NCBI RefSeq assembly: GCF_028885415.1
Contig: NZ_CP118527.1
Location: 682,001-746,000 of the forward strand
DNA: 64,000 nucleotides
Reading direction: 5' to 3'
Source: Streptomyces coeruleorubidus
GTDB lineage: Bacteria; Actinomycetota; Actinomycetes; Streptomycetales; Streptomycetaceae
Shown piece by piece: positions 42,861 to 52,240 of the stretch. Each line of letters starts with the position of its first letter. Positions within the stretch are counted from its first letter, which is position 1. The position numbers were made by a program, and so were the translations under genes. The notes beneath the pieces were generated by a model. That model did no database searches and was not told the DNA's origin. It saw only the letters and a program-made list of their open reading frames with translations.

Positions 42861-44321
42861 GTGCCCACGCCGCCTGCCGACCCCCACCTTCCGACCGTGC
42901 ATCTGCGCCCCCCGCGCAACTGGATCAACGATCCCAACGGGCTGGTCTTCCACGACGGCCACTACCACGTCTTCTTCCAGTACAACCCGTACGGCCCGCG
43001 GCATTCGAACATGCACTGGGGCCACTACCGCAGCCCCGACCTGATCCACTGGGAACCCCTCCCGGTGGCCCTCGCCCCCACTCCCGGCGGCTACGACGCC
43101 GATGGCTGCTTCTCCGGAAACGCGGTCTCCGACGACGGCCGCTTGGTGGCCTTCTACTCGGCCCACCGCACCGACCGCTGGTGGCAGCCGGTGACCACCG
43201 CCGAGTCGTACGACGGCGGAATCACCTGGGCCAAACGCCCGGAGCTGCTCATCCCTGAGCCGCCCGCCGACACCACCATGTACCGGGACCCCTACGTCTG
43301 GCAGCAGGACGGCCGCTGGCGGATGCTGGTCGGCTCGGCCCTCGCCGACAACCGCGCCGCGGCGCAGCTGTACGAGTCCGACGACCTGGAGCACTGGGAG
43401 TACCGCGGCCCCTTCCACGCCAGCGATGCCGCGGCCGGCTCCGGCCCGGTCGGATGGGAGTGCCCCCAGTACGCGACCTTCGGCGACAGCGGCGTCCTGA
43501 TCATCAGCGACTGGACCCAGCAGGGCGGCCCCAGCCACACGACCGTCCACACCGGCCGCGAGCAGGACGGACGTTTCACGGCGACCGCGGCCCCGGTGCC
43601 GCTGGATCACGGACCCGACTTCTACGCCCCCGCGCTGCTGAGGGTCCCCGGGGAGGACCGCTGGCTGCTGTGGGGCTGGGCGTGGGAGGCCCGCGACGAC
43701 GCCTGGGCGCATGAAGCAGGCTGGGCAGGCACCCTCACCCTCCCCCGCGAGGTGACCCTCGCCGCCGACGGAACGGTCGTCCAACGCCCCGCTCGCGAAC
43801 TGCTCGCGCTGCGTGGCGAACGCGTACTGCACCGCACCGGGCACGTCACACAGTCCGGGGCGGCCGAACTCGGCCAGGTCAGCCGCACCTTCGACCTCAC
43901 TGCCGTCCTGACCCCAGACACCACCGGCCCGAGCGGCCTGCGCCTGGTCACCTCCGCGGACGACACCGAGTACCTCGACATCAGCCTCGATCCCACCACC
44001 GGCCAGCTCACCGTGGACCGCAGCCACGCGTCACTGGACGCGAGGGCGCGGGGAGGCTCGTATGCCGTCCCGTGCCCAGCCGCGACGGCCGGCACCCCCC
44101 TGGAGCTACGCGTGATCGTGGACCGTTCGATCGCCGAGGTCTTTCTCGGCGACGGCCGGGTCCTCACCCTCAGGTTCTATCCACTCGCCGAGGGGCCCTG
44201 GCGACTGCAGGCCCGCACGACAGGCACGGGCCGCAGCGACTTCACCGTCGAGGCATGGAACCTGACCCCGGGCGGAATCCGTCAGGAACCGCTGCTGGCG
44301 AGCCAAGGGCAGGACGCGTAA
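42861..44321 (+). CDS. GH32 beta-fructosidase (sucrase/fructan hydrolase), cytoplasmic
   Basis: This is a 486-residue glycoside hydrolase family 32 enzyme without a signal peptide, so it acts on imported sucrose or short fructans. The nucleophile Asp24 is in NWINDPNGLVFHDGHYHVFF, the transition-state Asp143 in MYRDPYVW, and the acid/base Glu200 in GWECPQYATF. A C-terminal beta-sandwich with DRSIAEVFLGDGRVLTLRFY completes the fold. GTG at 42861 was chosen (AAAGG 7 nt upstream) over a start 30 bases earlier. It is the last gene of the operon and is followed by a strong terminator hairpin. Confidence 0.93.
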   Translation: MPTPPADPHLPTVHLRPPRNWINDPNGLVFHDGHYHVFFQYNPYGPRHSNMHWGHYRSPDLIHWEPLPVALAPTPGGYDADGCFSGNAVSDDGRLVAFYSAHRTDRWWQPVTTAESYDGGITWAKRPELLIPEPPADTTMYRDPYVWQQDGRWRMLVGSALADNRAAAQLYESDDLEHWEYRGPFHASDAAAGSGPVGWECPQYATFGDSGVLIISDWTQQGGPSHTTVHTGREQDGRFTATAAPVPLDHGPDFYAPALLRVPGEDRWLLWGWAWEARDDAWAHEAGWAGTLTLPREVTLAADGTVVQRPARELLALRGERVLHRTGHVTQSGAAELGQVSRTFDLTAVLTPDTTGPSGLRLVTSADDTEYLDISLDPTTGQLTVDRSHASLDARARGGSYAVPCPAATAGTPLELRVIVDRSIAEVFLGDGRVLTLRFYPLAEGPWRLQARTTGTGRSDFTVEAWNLTPGGIRQEPLLASQGQDA

Positions 44322-44350
44322 CCCGCCGCCTGTCCTACGTGTCTCAAAAC

Positions 44351-44382
44351 GCCGTCCTCACCTCGCAGCGGGTGAGGACGGC
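44351..44382 (+). terminator. operon terminator after GH32
   Basis: GCCGTCCTCACC (44351-44362) and GGTGAGGACGGC (44371-44382) form a perfect 12-bp stem with an 8-nt loop, 29 bp after the GH32 stop. The rest of 44383-44624 shows no supported gene. Confidence 0.75.
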
Positions 44383-44624
44383 ACCGTCGTCGACCTACCC
44401 GTTGACCTCGGCGTACCAGCCGGAACCAGGCACGGGAGCGGCTTCCCCACGCCCTCCTCCGAAAGGCAGAGAGTCGCCATGACCCGACACCGGTCCCCCA
44501 GCAGTGCGCGATCACCCCGCCAGGACAGAGGCGACGGCACACACGGGGCGAGCGGCGTCCAGCGGCTCCTGCATGCCGGCCACCATGCAGGCGAAGCCGG
44601 TGCCCCACCAACCGGCACACCGCA

Positions 44625-45113
44625 TCATTCCGAAGAAACGCGAAACTCGAATTCGGGACGGTCCCACGGCACGGCGGGCGGATTCGCGAGCGCGGTCCCG
44701 GTCCGCACTGCACCAACGCGGTGGTAGAAGTCCTCGGCGGGAAGATGCGACACGACCTTGACACGGTCGAGCCCGGCGGCACGGGCCTCGGACTGCATGT
44801 GCGCGACGAGCAGCCGTCCAATACCCCGTCCTTGCGCTTCGTCGGCGACGAACAGCAGGTCGAGCTCCGGTGGAGCGAGGACGAGCGAGTAGAACCCGAG
44901 GACCCGGCCTCCATGCTCGTCGGCGCCGACGGCCACAAAGGCGCGGTGGGCCTCGATGTAATCAGGACCGACCCGGTAGCCCGCGACTGCGGCTGCGTAC
45001 TTACCCTCGTAGGCGCCTGAGCCACGCACGAGCCGCGTGAGCCGTTTGGCATCCCGCGCGACGGCCCTCCGTATCGTGATCGGCCGGCAGACCGGGGAAG
45101 TGCGTGACCTCAT
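44625..45113 (-). CDS. GNAT-family N-acetyltransferase
   Basis: This is a 162-residue GNAT protein: ITIRRAVARDAKRLTRLVRG at the N-terminus, YSLVLAPPELDLLFVADEAQ-GRGIGRLLVAHMQSEA forming strand 4 and the acetyl-CoA loop, then VVSHLPAEDFYHRVGAVRTG. The ATG at 45113 has no clear ribosome site, and transposase sequence lies directly upstream, so the native 5' end may have been altered. Substrate unknown. Confidence 0.8.
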   Translation of the reverse strand: MRSRTSPVCRPITIRRAVARDAKRLTRLVRGSGAYEGKYAAAVAGYRVGPDYIEAHRAFVAVGADEHGGRVLGFYSLVLAPPELDLLFVADEAQGRGIGRLLVAHMQSEARAAGLDRVKVVSHLPAEDFYHRVGAVRTGTALANPPAVPWDRPEFEFRVSSE

Positions 45114-45329
45114 CGGGAGAGTATTTCGCACCGGAGAACGCCTTCGTGCGGCGGGTCGGCTGCTCGGGCAGGCGTTCCTGCACCGCTCCCGGGGGCCACT
45201 GGTCCAGGCCCCGATCGACCACGGCACATCTCGCTGTGCGTCGACGCACTGCGGCTGGCCGGCCAAGCCACCCGGCAACTTGCCGTGGCCGCCGTCGGCG
45301 GATTCCTCCAGCTCGATCCAGCGGTCGAT

Positions 45330-46245
45330 GCGGCCGTCACTGTAGGACTGCAGGGTCGGCTGGAGACCGACCGCAAGACGGTGGCCCGGTGGCGGGCCCG
45401 GTTCCTGCGTGACCGGCTCGACGGTCTGAGCGACGAGCCGCGCCCGGGTGTGCCGCGCACCATCACCGATGCCCAGGTGGAACAAGTGGTGGTGCGCACC
45501 TTGGAAGAGGCCCCGGCGGGGGCGACGCACTGGTCGAAGCGGGAGCTGGCCAGCAGGGTGAGCATCTCGCCGACCAGTGTGCTGCGGATCTGGAGGGCAT
45601 TCGGGCTGCGGCCGTGGCGCACGGAGAACTTCAAGATCTCCCCGGATCCGCTGCTGATCGACAAGATCCGGGACGTGGCGGCCTATCTGGCGCCGCCGGC
45701 GAACGCGGTGGTGTTCGCGGTGGACGAGAAGTCGCAGATCCAGGCCCTGGAACGGACAGCGCCGGTGCTGCCGATGGTGCCCGGCACGCCGGAGCGGCGC
45801 AGCTTCGGCTGCGTCCGGCACGGCACCATCGACCTGTTCGCGGCGCTGAACACCGCCACGGGGAAGGTGATCGGGAAGCTGTGATCCCAGCACCGGGCGG
45901 TCGACTTCCGTGACTTCCTCGACGAGGTCGACAGCCAGACCGAGCACGGCCCAGTGGTCCACGTGATCTGCGACAACCTCTGCGCCCACGAGGCGCCGGC
46001 GGTGCACGAGTGGCTGCTCGCGCACCCCCGGTTCCAGCTGCACTTCACACCCACGTACTCGTCGTGGATCAATCAGGTCGAGCGGTGGTTCGCCGAACTG
46101 GAGCGGCGCTGCCTCGAACGCGGCGTGTTCTGCTCGCTCGACGAACTCAAGGCCGCGCTCGAGGACTGGATCAAGTGTCACCGCCATGGGCACGTGGCTG
46201 GAAGACTGCCACCAGCAGAAAGTCCCTGAAAATCCCTGCTGGCCG
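45330..46245 (+). pseudogene. IS630-family transposase, inactivated
   Basis: The readable part begins DRKTVARWRARFLRDRLDGL-SDEPRPGVPRTITDAQVE (HTH/linker) and continues through FAVDEKSQIQALERTAP (first catalytic Asp), VIGKL, an in-frame TGA at 45882-45884, then HVICDNLCAHEAPAVHEWLL (second Asp) and PTYSSWINQVERWFAELERR (catalytic Glu). The N-terminal HTH is degraded upstream of about 45330, and the C-terminus is scrambled after EDWIKCH. The nonsense codon and both damaged ends show it is dead. Confidence 0.85.
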
Positions 46246-46251
46246 GTTGGA

Positions 46252-46368
46252 TCAAGGAAGAAGCTCTCGAACCCGCAGGTCAGGGAGCTGGTCGCTGGCG
46301 CACTCTTGTCCACGAAGTACAAGGAATCGGCCCGGGGCGGGCTGGCGGTGAACATCATCGAGTGCTGA
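46252..46368 (+). pseudogene. short unidentified C-terminal protein fragment
   Basis: A plus-strand reading ending at TGA 46366-46368 has the protein-like text LVAGALLSTKYKESARGGLA followed by VNIIEC. It has no start or upstream body and directly follows the IS630 remnant. I do not recognise the parent family. It may be the tail of a gene interrupted by the insertion sequence. Confidence 0.35.
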
Positions 46369-46535
46369 GGGGACGGAGCCTGGTCCCGGGCCCGCCTTTG
46401 ACGCCGATCGTCACGACGGGCGACGCACCCGGGTGCTCCCGGGGTTCCGCCACCTCGGCCCATCCGATTTGTCGGATTCTGCCGTGGCGCGCACGCTGGA
46501 CTGTGAGTGACAACTCCGGTACGAATTGGGCAGGA

Positions 46536-49007
46536 ATGGCCACTTATGATCAGCCTCATGGTTACTACGGGTGGTCACCTGGTGCTGCGACAGCCATCAT
46601 CAGCCTGGAGGGCGTGCTCACAGGGTGGAGCGAGGGCGCTCGGCGGCTGCTGGGCCACCGCGCCGGGGAGGTCGTCGGACGCGCGGCGGCCGGACTCCTC
46701 GCCGGTCCGGAGCCCCCCGACGCGGCCGGGCTCTCCCTGGCGGGCTCCCAGGAATGGAGCGGCACGGCGGCACTTCGGCACCGGGACGGCCACCTCGTCG
46801 AGCTGACCCTGCACGCCCATCCGTCGCTGGGCGGCGACGGCACCCCCCAGGGTTTCGTAGTGACCGCCACCACGGGTCGCGAGTCGGAGCACGATCTGAG
46901 GATGGTGGAGTGGGCGTTCGCACAGTCGTCGATCCCGCTGTCCACGTATGCCACCGCCTCGGGCTCATGGCAGCTGAACGCGGCCGCGGAGGGCGGTGAG
47001 CAGGAGGTCCCGGCGGCCGCGGGCGAGGAGACGCGGGCGACCGACGGCAGGCAGGTGGCCGAGGACAATCCGTCGCCGGATTCCGCTCCCCTGGGCGACG
47101 CGTGCGCCGACGAGGGGTTCCTGGAGTGCGTCCGCCTGGTCGCCGAGGAAGGCCGGTCGATGCGCTACGAGCGCTTCGGCCGGGCTCAGCCTTCGGCTCG
47201 CCAGCGTGCCTGGATCATGGAGCTGTGGCCGGTCCGCGATCCCGCCACCGGTGAGGTGGTCGGCGTCGGCACCGCGACGTTCGACAGCAGTGAGCAGCGC
47301 TCCGCCCGCCAGCGGCTGGCCCTGCTGAAGGAGGCCGGCACCCGGATCGGTACGACCCTGAACGTCACGCGGACCGCCGAAGAGCTCGCCGATCTGGTCG
47401 TTCCGCGGCTCGCCGACTTCGTCAGCGTGGACCTGCTGGACTCCGTGCTGCTCGGAGAGGAACCGGTCCCCGGGCCCGTCGACGCGGCCGTGGTGCTCCG
47501 CCGGGTCGCGCACCAGTCCGTCACCGCCGGCGGCGACACGCCCGAAGCCGCAGTCGACCTCGGAGAGGTCGACACCTACCCCGCGTACTCACCCCCTGCC
47601 CGTTCCCTGAGCAGCGGGCAATCCGTACTCAGCGGCATCGACGACCCCGACTTCGTCCGGTGGGTCACCGAGCACCGGATGAGGAGCACCCGGGTCCGGG
47701 AGTTCGGGCTCCACTCGCTCATGGCCACCCCGCTGCGGGCCCGGGGCATCACCCTCGGGGTGGCGGTCTTCGTGCGCGGCGAGGGCTCCGAGCCCTTCGA
47801 GCAGGACGATCTGCTGCTCGCCGAAGAACTCGCCGGCCGGGCGGCCGTGGGCGTGGACAACGCGCGCCGTTACACCCGAGAGCGCACCAACGCGCTCACC
47901 CTCCAGCGCAGTCTGCTGCCCCGTGATCTCCCCAGGCAGGCGGCCGTCGAGGTGGCGTACCGATATCTGCCGGCCGGTACGGGCGTGGGAGTGGGCGGCG
48001 ACTGGTTCGACGTCATCGCCCTGTCGGGCACCCGGGTGGCCCTGGTCGTCGGCGACGTGGTCGGGCACGGCATCCACGCCTCCGCCACCATGGGGCAGCT
48101 GCGCACCGCGGTGCGCACCCTCGCCGACGTGGATCTGCCGCCCGATGAGCTCCTCACCCACCTCGACGACCTGGTCATCCACCTCACGTCGGACGACTCC
48201 GGCGTCGAGACCGGCCTGCGGGACACCACCGGTGAGATCGGGGCGACCTGCCTCTACGCCGTCTACGACCCGGTCTCCCGCGTCTGCACCCTCGCCAGTG
48301 CCGGCCACCTGCCGCCCGCCGTCCTGCTCCCCGACGGAGCGGTCAGCGTGGTCCGGCTGACCCCCGGCCCGCTGCTGGGAGTCGGCGGTCTGCCCTTCGA
48401 GTCCACCGAGCTGGAACTGCCCGAGGGCAGTCTGCTGGCCTTCTACACGGACGGCCTGATCGAGGCACGCGATCGAGACGTCAGCCTCGGCCTGGATCGG
48501 CTGTGCGACGCCCTGGCCCACCCTGTTCCCTCGCTGGAGGTCACCTGCGACGCCATCCTCAAGGCCCTGTTGCCCGACAGCCCACCCGACGACGTGGCCC
48601 TGCTCCTGGCGCGCACCCGAGCCCTGCACGCCGACCAGGTCGCCGCCTGGGCCCTGCCCGCCGATCCGGCGATCGTGGCCGACGCCCGGGCCCAGACCAG
48701 CCGTCAGCTCGCGGCCTGGGGGCTGGAGGACGCGGCGTTCGTCACCGAGCTGGTGGTGAGCGAGCTCGTCACCAACGCCATCCGCTACGGGGACGTACCG
48801 ATCGGACTGCGGCTGATCCGGGACCGGACTCTGATCTGCGAGGTGTCCGACGCCAGCAGCACCGCCCCGCACCTGCGCCGTGCCCGCACCTACGACGAGG
48901 GCGGGCGGGGGCTGCACATGGTCGCCCAGCTCACCCAGGGCTGGGGCACCCGCCAGACGACCACGGGCAAGACCATCTGGGCCGAACAACCCCTCCCGGC
49001 CAGCTGA
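46536..49007 (+). CDS. PAS-GAF-SpoIIE phosphatase with C-terminal RsbW-like kinase domain
   Basis: This is an 823-residue cytoplasmic regulator of anti-sigma pathways. Order: PAS (about residues 15-100), PAS-like segment (about 120-260), GAF (about 270-450), SpoIIE phosphatase (about 460-680; GVGGDWFDVIALSG and VVGDVVGHGIHASATMGQLR), and a GHKL ATPase domain (about 690-820; ELVVSELVTNAIRYGDVPIG and DEGGRGLHMVAQL). Having phosphatase and anti-sigma-kinase-like domains in one chain is a recurrent Streptomyces design. ATG 46536 is a conservative start; GTG 46503 is the alternative. It closely resembles the phosphatase at the left window edge. The next gene starts 3 bp after its stop. Confidence 0.88.
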   Translation: MATYDQPHGYYGWSPGAATAIISLEGVLTGWSEGARRLLGHRAGEVVGRAAAGLLAGPEPPDAAGLSLAGSQEWSGTAALRHRDGHLVELTLHAHPSLGGDGTPQGFVVTATTGRESEHDLRMVEWAFAQSSIPLSTYATASGSWQLNAAAEGGEQEVPAAAGEETRATDGRQVAEDNPSPDSAPLGDACADEGFLECVRLVAEEGRSMRYERFGRAQPSARQRAWIMELWPVRDPATGEVVGVGTATFDSSEQRSARQRLALLKEAGTRIGTTLNVTRTAEELADLVVPRLADFVSVDLLDSVLLGEEPVPGPVDAAVVLRRVAHQSVTAGGDTPEAAVDLGEVDTYPAYSPPARSLSSGQSVLSGIDDPDFVRWVTEHRMRSTRVREFGLHSLMATPLRARGITLGVAVFVRGEGSEPFEQDDLLLAEELAGRAAVGVDNARRYTRERTNALTLQRSLLPRDLPRQAAVEVAYRYLPAGTGVGVGGDWFDVIALSGTRVALVVGDVVGHGIHASATMGQLRTAVRTLADVDLPPDELLTHLDDLVIHLTSDDSGVETGLRDTTGEIGATCLYAVYDPVSRVCTLASAGHLPPAVLLPDGAVSVVRLTPGPLLGVGGLPFESTELELPEGSLLAFYTDGLIEARDRDVSLGLDRLCDALAHPVPSLEVTCDAILKALLPDSPPDDVALLLARTRALHADQVAAWALPADPAIVADARAQTSRQLAAWGLEDAAFVTELVVSELVTNAIRYGDVPIGLRLIRDRTLICEVSDASSTAPHLRRARTYDEGGRGLHMVAQLTQGWGTRQTTTGKTIWAEQPLPAS

Positions 49008-49009
49008 CC

Positions 49010-50038
49010 ATGGCAGAGCACCCGGGCGTTCCGACGCCGCAGCGACCCGCAGACACCGGAGGCCGGACCCACACGCTGGGGTTGCTCTACCCGCCGGCCG
49101 ACCGGAATCGCGTTTACACGACGATGCAACTCGCCTTCATCGGTGGGGTGGCCGAGGCCGCCGCCGGCTACGGCTACGACCTGTTGCTCTCCCCGGCGGA
49201 CACGGACGACGACCCTTCGTTCCGGCGGATGGTGGGTGAGGGATGGTGGCCGGACGGCCCGTGGCGGACGGGCGGCGAGGGGCGGGAAGAGGGGGAGCGG
49301 CTGTGTGCGGGCGTGCCACGCGTCGACGGCGTGATCGTCATGGAGGTCCGCCGGGAGGACGACCGGGTCGGCCATCTGGCCGAGACGGGCTTCCCGTTCG
49401 TCGCCATCGGCCGCAATCCCCGGGCTGACGCGGCCGGCTGGGTCGATCTGGACTTCGCGGGTCTGGCGAGTGCCTGCGTCCAGCACCTCGCCGACCTGGG
49501 TCACCGCAGGATCGCCTTCGTCAACCGGTCGGAGCGGCTCTTCGACAGCGGGTACGGGTTCGCGCGGCTCGGCGACGAGGGCTACACCGAGGCGATGACG
49601 AAACTGGGGCTCACCCCCCGTGCGTACCTCTGCGACGACGACATCGTCTCGGGGCAGGAGGTCGTGGAGCGGATCCTGCGGGACGATCCGGCGACCACCT
49701 CCCTGGTCACCCAGAACGAGGCGGCCCTGGAGGGCCTCTACCGCGGGCTGACCCGGCACGGCCGCAGCGTGCCGCGCGACTTCTCGGTCGTCGGTGTGGC
49801 GGCGAGCCCCTGGGCCGAGCAGGTGAGCCCGCCGCTGACCGCCGCCGACATACCCGCCAAGGAAATGAGCCGGGTGGCCGTCGACCTGATGGTGGAGCGG
49901 CTGCGCTCACCCGGCTCGGATCCCCGGCGCGTCCTGATGAAACCCCTGATCACCCTGCGCGCCAGCACAGGCCGCTGCCGACCGGTGCCCGGTTCGGAAC
50001 CCGAGCCGGAGTTTCCGGATTTCGGCCTGGATTTCTGA
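49010..50038 (+). CDS. LacI-like sugar-sensing protein lacking the HTH domain
   Basis: This is a 342-residue protein with the full periplasmic-binding-like half of a LacI/GalR regulator (RTHTLGLLYPPADRNRVYTT, VDGVIVMEVRREDD, HLADLGHRRIAFVNRSERLF, SVPRDFSVVGVAASPWAEQV). The usual 50-55-residue DNA-binding headpiece is absent: only MAEHPGVPTPQRPADTGG precedes the sensor. The phosphatase stop is 3 bp upstream, so no HTH can be hidden 5'. A Gly/Trp-rich insert (MVGEGWWPDGPWRTGGEGRE, then EGERLCAG) is also unusual. It immediately precedes a sugar ABC operon that it would normally regulate. Confidence 0.82.
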   Translation: MAEHPGVPTPQRPADTGGRTHTLGLLYPPADRNRVYTTMQLAFIGGVAEAAAGYGYDLLLSPADTDDDPSFRRMVGEGWWPDGPWRTGGEGREEGERLCAGVPRVDGVIVMEVRREDDRVGHLAETGFPFVAIGRNPRADAAGWVDLDFAGLASACVQHLADLGHRRIAFVNRSERLFDSGYGFARLGDEGYTEAMTKLGLTPRAYLCDDDIVSGQEVVERILRDDPATTSLVTQNEAALEGLYRGLTRHGRSVPRDFSVVGVAASPWAEQVSPPLTAADIPAKEMSRVAVDLMVERLRSPGSDPRRVLMKPLITLRASTGRCRPVPGSEPEPEFPDFGLDF

Positions 50039-50084
50039 TACGTCCCTTCCTGGACCCCCGATCACGATCCTCTGGGAGCAGCCC

Positions 50085-51323
50085 ATGTCCTACACGGTCG
50101 ACCGCCGCGGCCTCCTGCGTACCGCGGGCGCGGGAGCGGCTGCCCTCGGTCTTGGCGGGGCGCTGGCCTCCTGCGGCTCCGACGAGTCGGAAACGGTCAC
50201 CCTCACCTGGTGGGACTACTTCACCCTGGACAACTTCCAGCCCGGGATGAACCGTCTCATCAGGGATGTCGAGGCCGGCGTCCCGAACGTCCGGATCCAA
50301 CGGCGGACCTTCCCGTTCGCGGAGCTCGACCGGCAGATCACCCTGGGCGCGATCTCCGGCGAGCGGCCCGACATCGCCATCGTGGACAACGTCGCCATGA
50401 ACACCCTGGGGGGCAGCGATCTGCTGGCCGACCTCACCGGCAGGGTCGAGGCGTGGGGCCAAGCCGACCAGTACTACAAAGGCCCCTGGGACAGCTGCCG
50501 GATCGGCGAGAAGATCCTGGGGATCCCCAACAACAGCAACTGCCTCGCCCTCTACTACAACACCCGGATGCTCGAGTCCGCCGGAGTGGAACCCCCCACC
50601 ACCTGGGACGAGCTGGCCTCCGCGGCCGAGCGGCTGACCAGCGGGGACCGGTTCGGCCTGGCACTGAGCGCGATCAAGTCCGAGGAGGGCGTCTTCCAGT
50701 TCCTGCCGTTCCTGTGGCAGGCGGGCGGCGACCTGGACACCTTCGCCACCGACGGCGCGACGGCGCTGTCCTTCCTCCACGACCTGATCGCCAAGGGCTC
50801 GCTGTCGGAGAGCTGCGTGGGCTGGACCCAGCAGGACGTCAACACGCGGTTCATGAACCAGCGCGCCGCCCTGCAGATCAACGGGCCCTGGCAGATCCCC
50901 ACCCTGAAGCAGGCGGACTTCGACTGGGGCGTCGTCGCCCTGCCCCGCGACCAGGAAGCCGCCACCTGCCTGGGCGGGGAGAACTGGGTCCTGATGGCGC
51001 AGAGCGAGAACCTGGACAAGGCGTGGGAGGTCCTGGAGTACACCCAGCGCCCGTCGGTGCTGGTGCCGTATCTGGTGTCGTTCGGCAACCTGCCCGCACG
51101 CGAAGACCTCGCCGACCGGGGCGCCTGGGCGTCCGACCCGGCGCTGCGGCTCTTCCTCAGCCAGCTCCCCCTCGCCCGCCCACGGCAGTACGGACGTGGC
51201 TACGCCGACGCCTCGCAGGCCATCTCAGAGGCCGAGCAGGCCGTGCTGACCGGTTCCGCGTCCCCGTCCGCGGCGGCGAGGACCGCGGCCACCAAGATCG
51301 ACAAAGCCCTGTCCGGCCGATGA
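50085..51323 (+). CDS. ABC transporter sugar-binding lipoprotein (Tat-type signal)
   Basis: This is a 412-residue solute-binding protein of family 1. The N-terminus MSYTVDRRGLLRTAGAGAAA has a twin-arginine motif, and the lipobox is ALASC, suggesting Tat export followed by lipidation. The ligand-binding text VTLTWWDYFTLDNFQPGMNR and YYNTRMLESAGVEPPTTWDE is typical of CUT1 systems. It overlaps the next gene as ATGA (51320-51323). The neighbouring GH31 gene suggests an alpha-xylosyl or alpha-glucosyl oligosaccharide substrate. Confidence 0.92.
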   Translation: MSYTVDRRGLLRTAGAGAAALGLGGALASCGSDESETVTLTWWDYFTLDNFQPGMNRLIRDVEAGVPNVRIQRRTFPFAELDRQITLGAISGERPDIAIVDNVAMNTLGGSDLLADLTGRVEAWGQADQYYKGPWDSCRIGEKILGIPNNSNCLALYYNTRMLESAGVEPPTTWDELASAAERLTSGDRFGLALSAIKSEEGVFQFLPFLWQAGGDLDTFATDGATALSFLHDLIAKGSLSESCVGWTQQDVNTRFMNQRAALQINGPWQIPTLKQADFDWGVVALPRDQEAATCLGGENWVLMAQSENLDKAWEVLEYTQRPSVLVPYLVSFGNLPAREDLADRGAWASDPALRLFLSQLPLARPRQYGRGYADASQAISEAEQAVLTGSASPSAAARTAATKIDKALSGR

Positions 51324-52240
51324 GGGCACACCGGAGCAGACCGCCGTCCTTCCGCCGCCGACGCGCGGGCTACCTGTTCTGCCTTCCGGGGATGACCTTC
51401 CTCGCCCTCTTCCTGGCCTACCCGCTGTTCTACAACCTCCGGACGTCCGTCCACGACGTGCGGTTGAGCCAACTGCTCGGCGGGAGCTGGCAGTTCAACG
51501 GCCTCGACAACTACCGGGCCGTGCTCGACGATCCGGCCTTCTGGCACTCCGTACGTCTCTCGGTGGTCTTCACCCTGGGATCGCTGGTGTTCCAGTTCTC
51601 CATCGGCTTCGCCCTGGCCCTGCTCTTCGCCCGCCCGTTCCCGCTGGGCGGCCTCCTGCGCTCCCTCCTCCTCGTGGCCTGGCTGCTACCCCCGGTGGTC
51701 AGCGGCACCCTCTTCCGCTGGCTCCTCGACGCGGAGTCCGGCGCCTACAACGCCCTGCTGGAGGCGGTGGGCCTGGGCAGCCTCTCCCACGACTGGCTCA
51801 CCGACCCGTCCACCTCACTCGCCGGAGTCGTCTTCGCCAACATCTGGGTCGGCGTGCCCTTCAACATGCTGCTGCTCCTGGTGGGCCTGCACACCATCGA
51901 CCCCCAGCTGTACGAGGCCGCGGCCATCGACGGCGCGGGACCCTGGCAGCGCTTTCGCCGGATCACCCTCCCGCTGATGCGGCCGGTCTCCGTCACCGTG
52001 CTGCTGCTCGGCCTCATCTACACCTTCAAGGTCTTCGACACCGTCTTCGTGATGACGGGCGGCGGCCCTGTCGACTCCACCCGCGTGCTCTCCCTCTACG
52101 TGTACGAGGTTTTTTTCAGGTTCTTCCGGTTCGGGCAGGGGGCGGCCGCCGGCCTGCTGCTGCTCGTCGTACCACTGCTCGCGGGCGTCTTCTACGTACG
52201 ACGGCTGCGGCGCGAGGAAACGACAGGGGGTGCCACGTGA
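51320..52240 (+). CDS. CUT1 ABC sugar permease (MalF-like)
   Basis: This is a 306-residue permease with six TM helices. The EAA loop reads IDPQLYEAAAIDGAGPWQRF, then RRITLPLMRPVSVTVLLLG. It starts within the stop of the binding-protein gene and ends overlapping the next permease as GTGA (52237-52240). No ATPase gene is nearby, so a shared MsiK-type ATPase is likely. Confidence 0.92.
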   Translation: MRAHRSRPPSFRRRRAGYLFCLPGMTFLALFLAYPLFYNLRTSVHDVRLSQLLGGSWQFNGLDNYRAVLDDPAFWHSVRLSVVFTLGSLVFQFSIGFALALLFARPFPLGGLLRSLLLVAWLLPPVVSGTLFRWLLDAESGAYNALLEAVGLGSLSHDWLTDPSTSLAGVVFANIWVGVPFNMLLLLVGLHTIDPQLYEAAAIDGAGPWQRFRRITLPLMRPVSVTVLLLGLIYTFKVFDTVFVMTGGGPVDSTRVLSLYVYEVFFRFFRFGQGAAAGLLLLVVPLLAGVFYVRRLRREETTGGAT

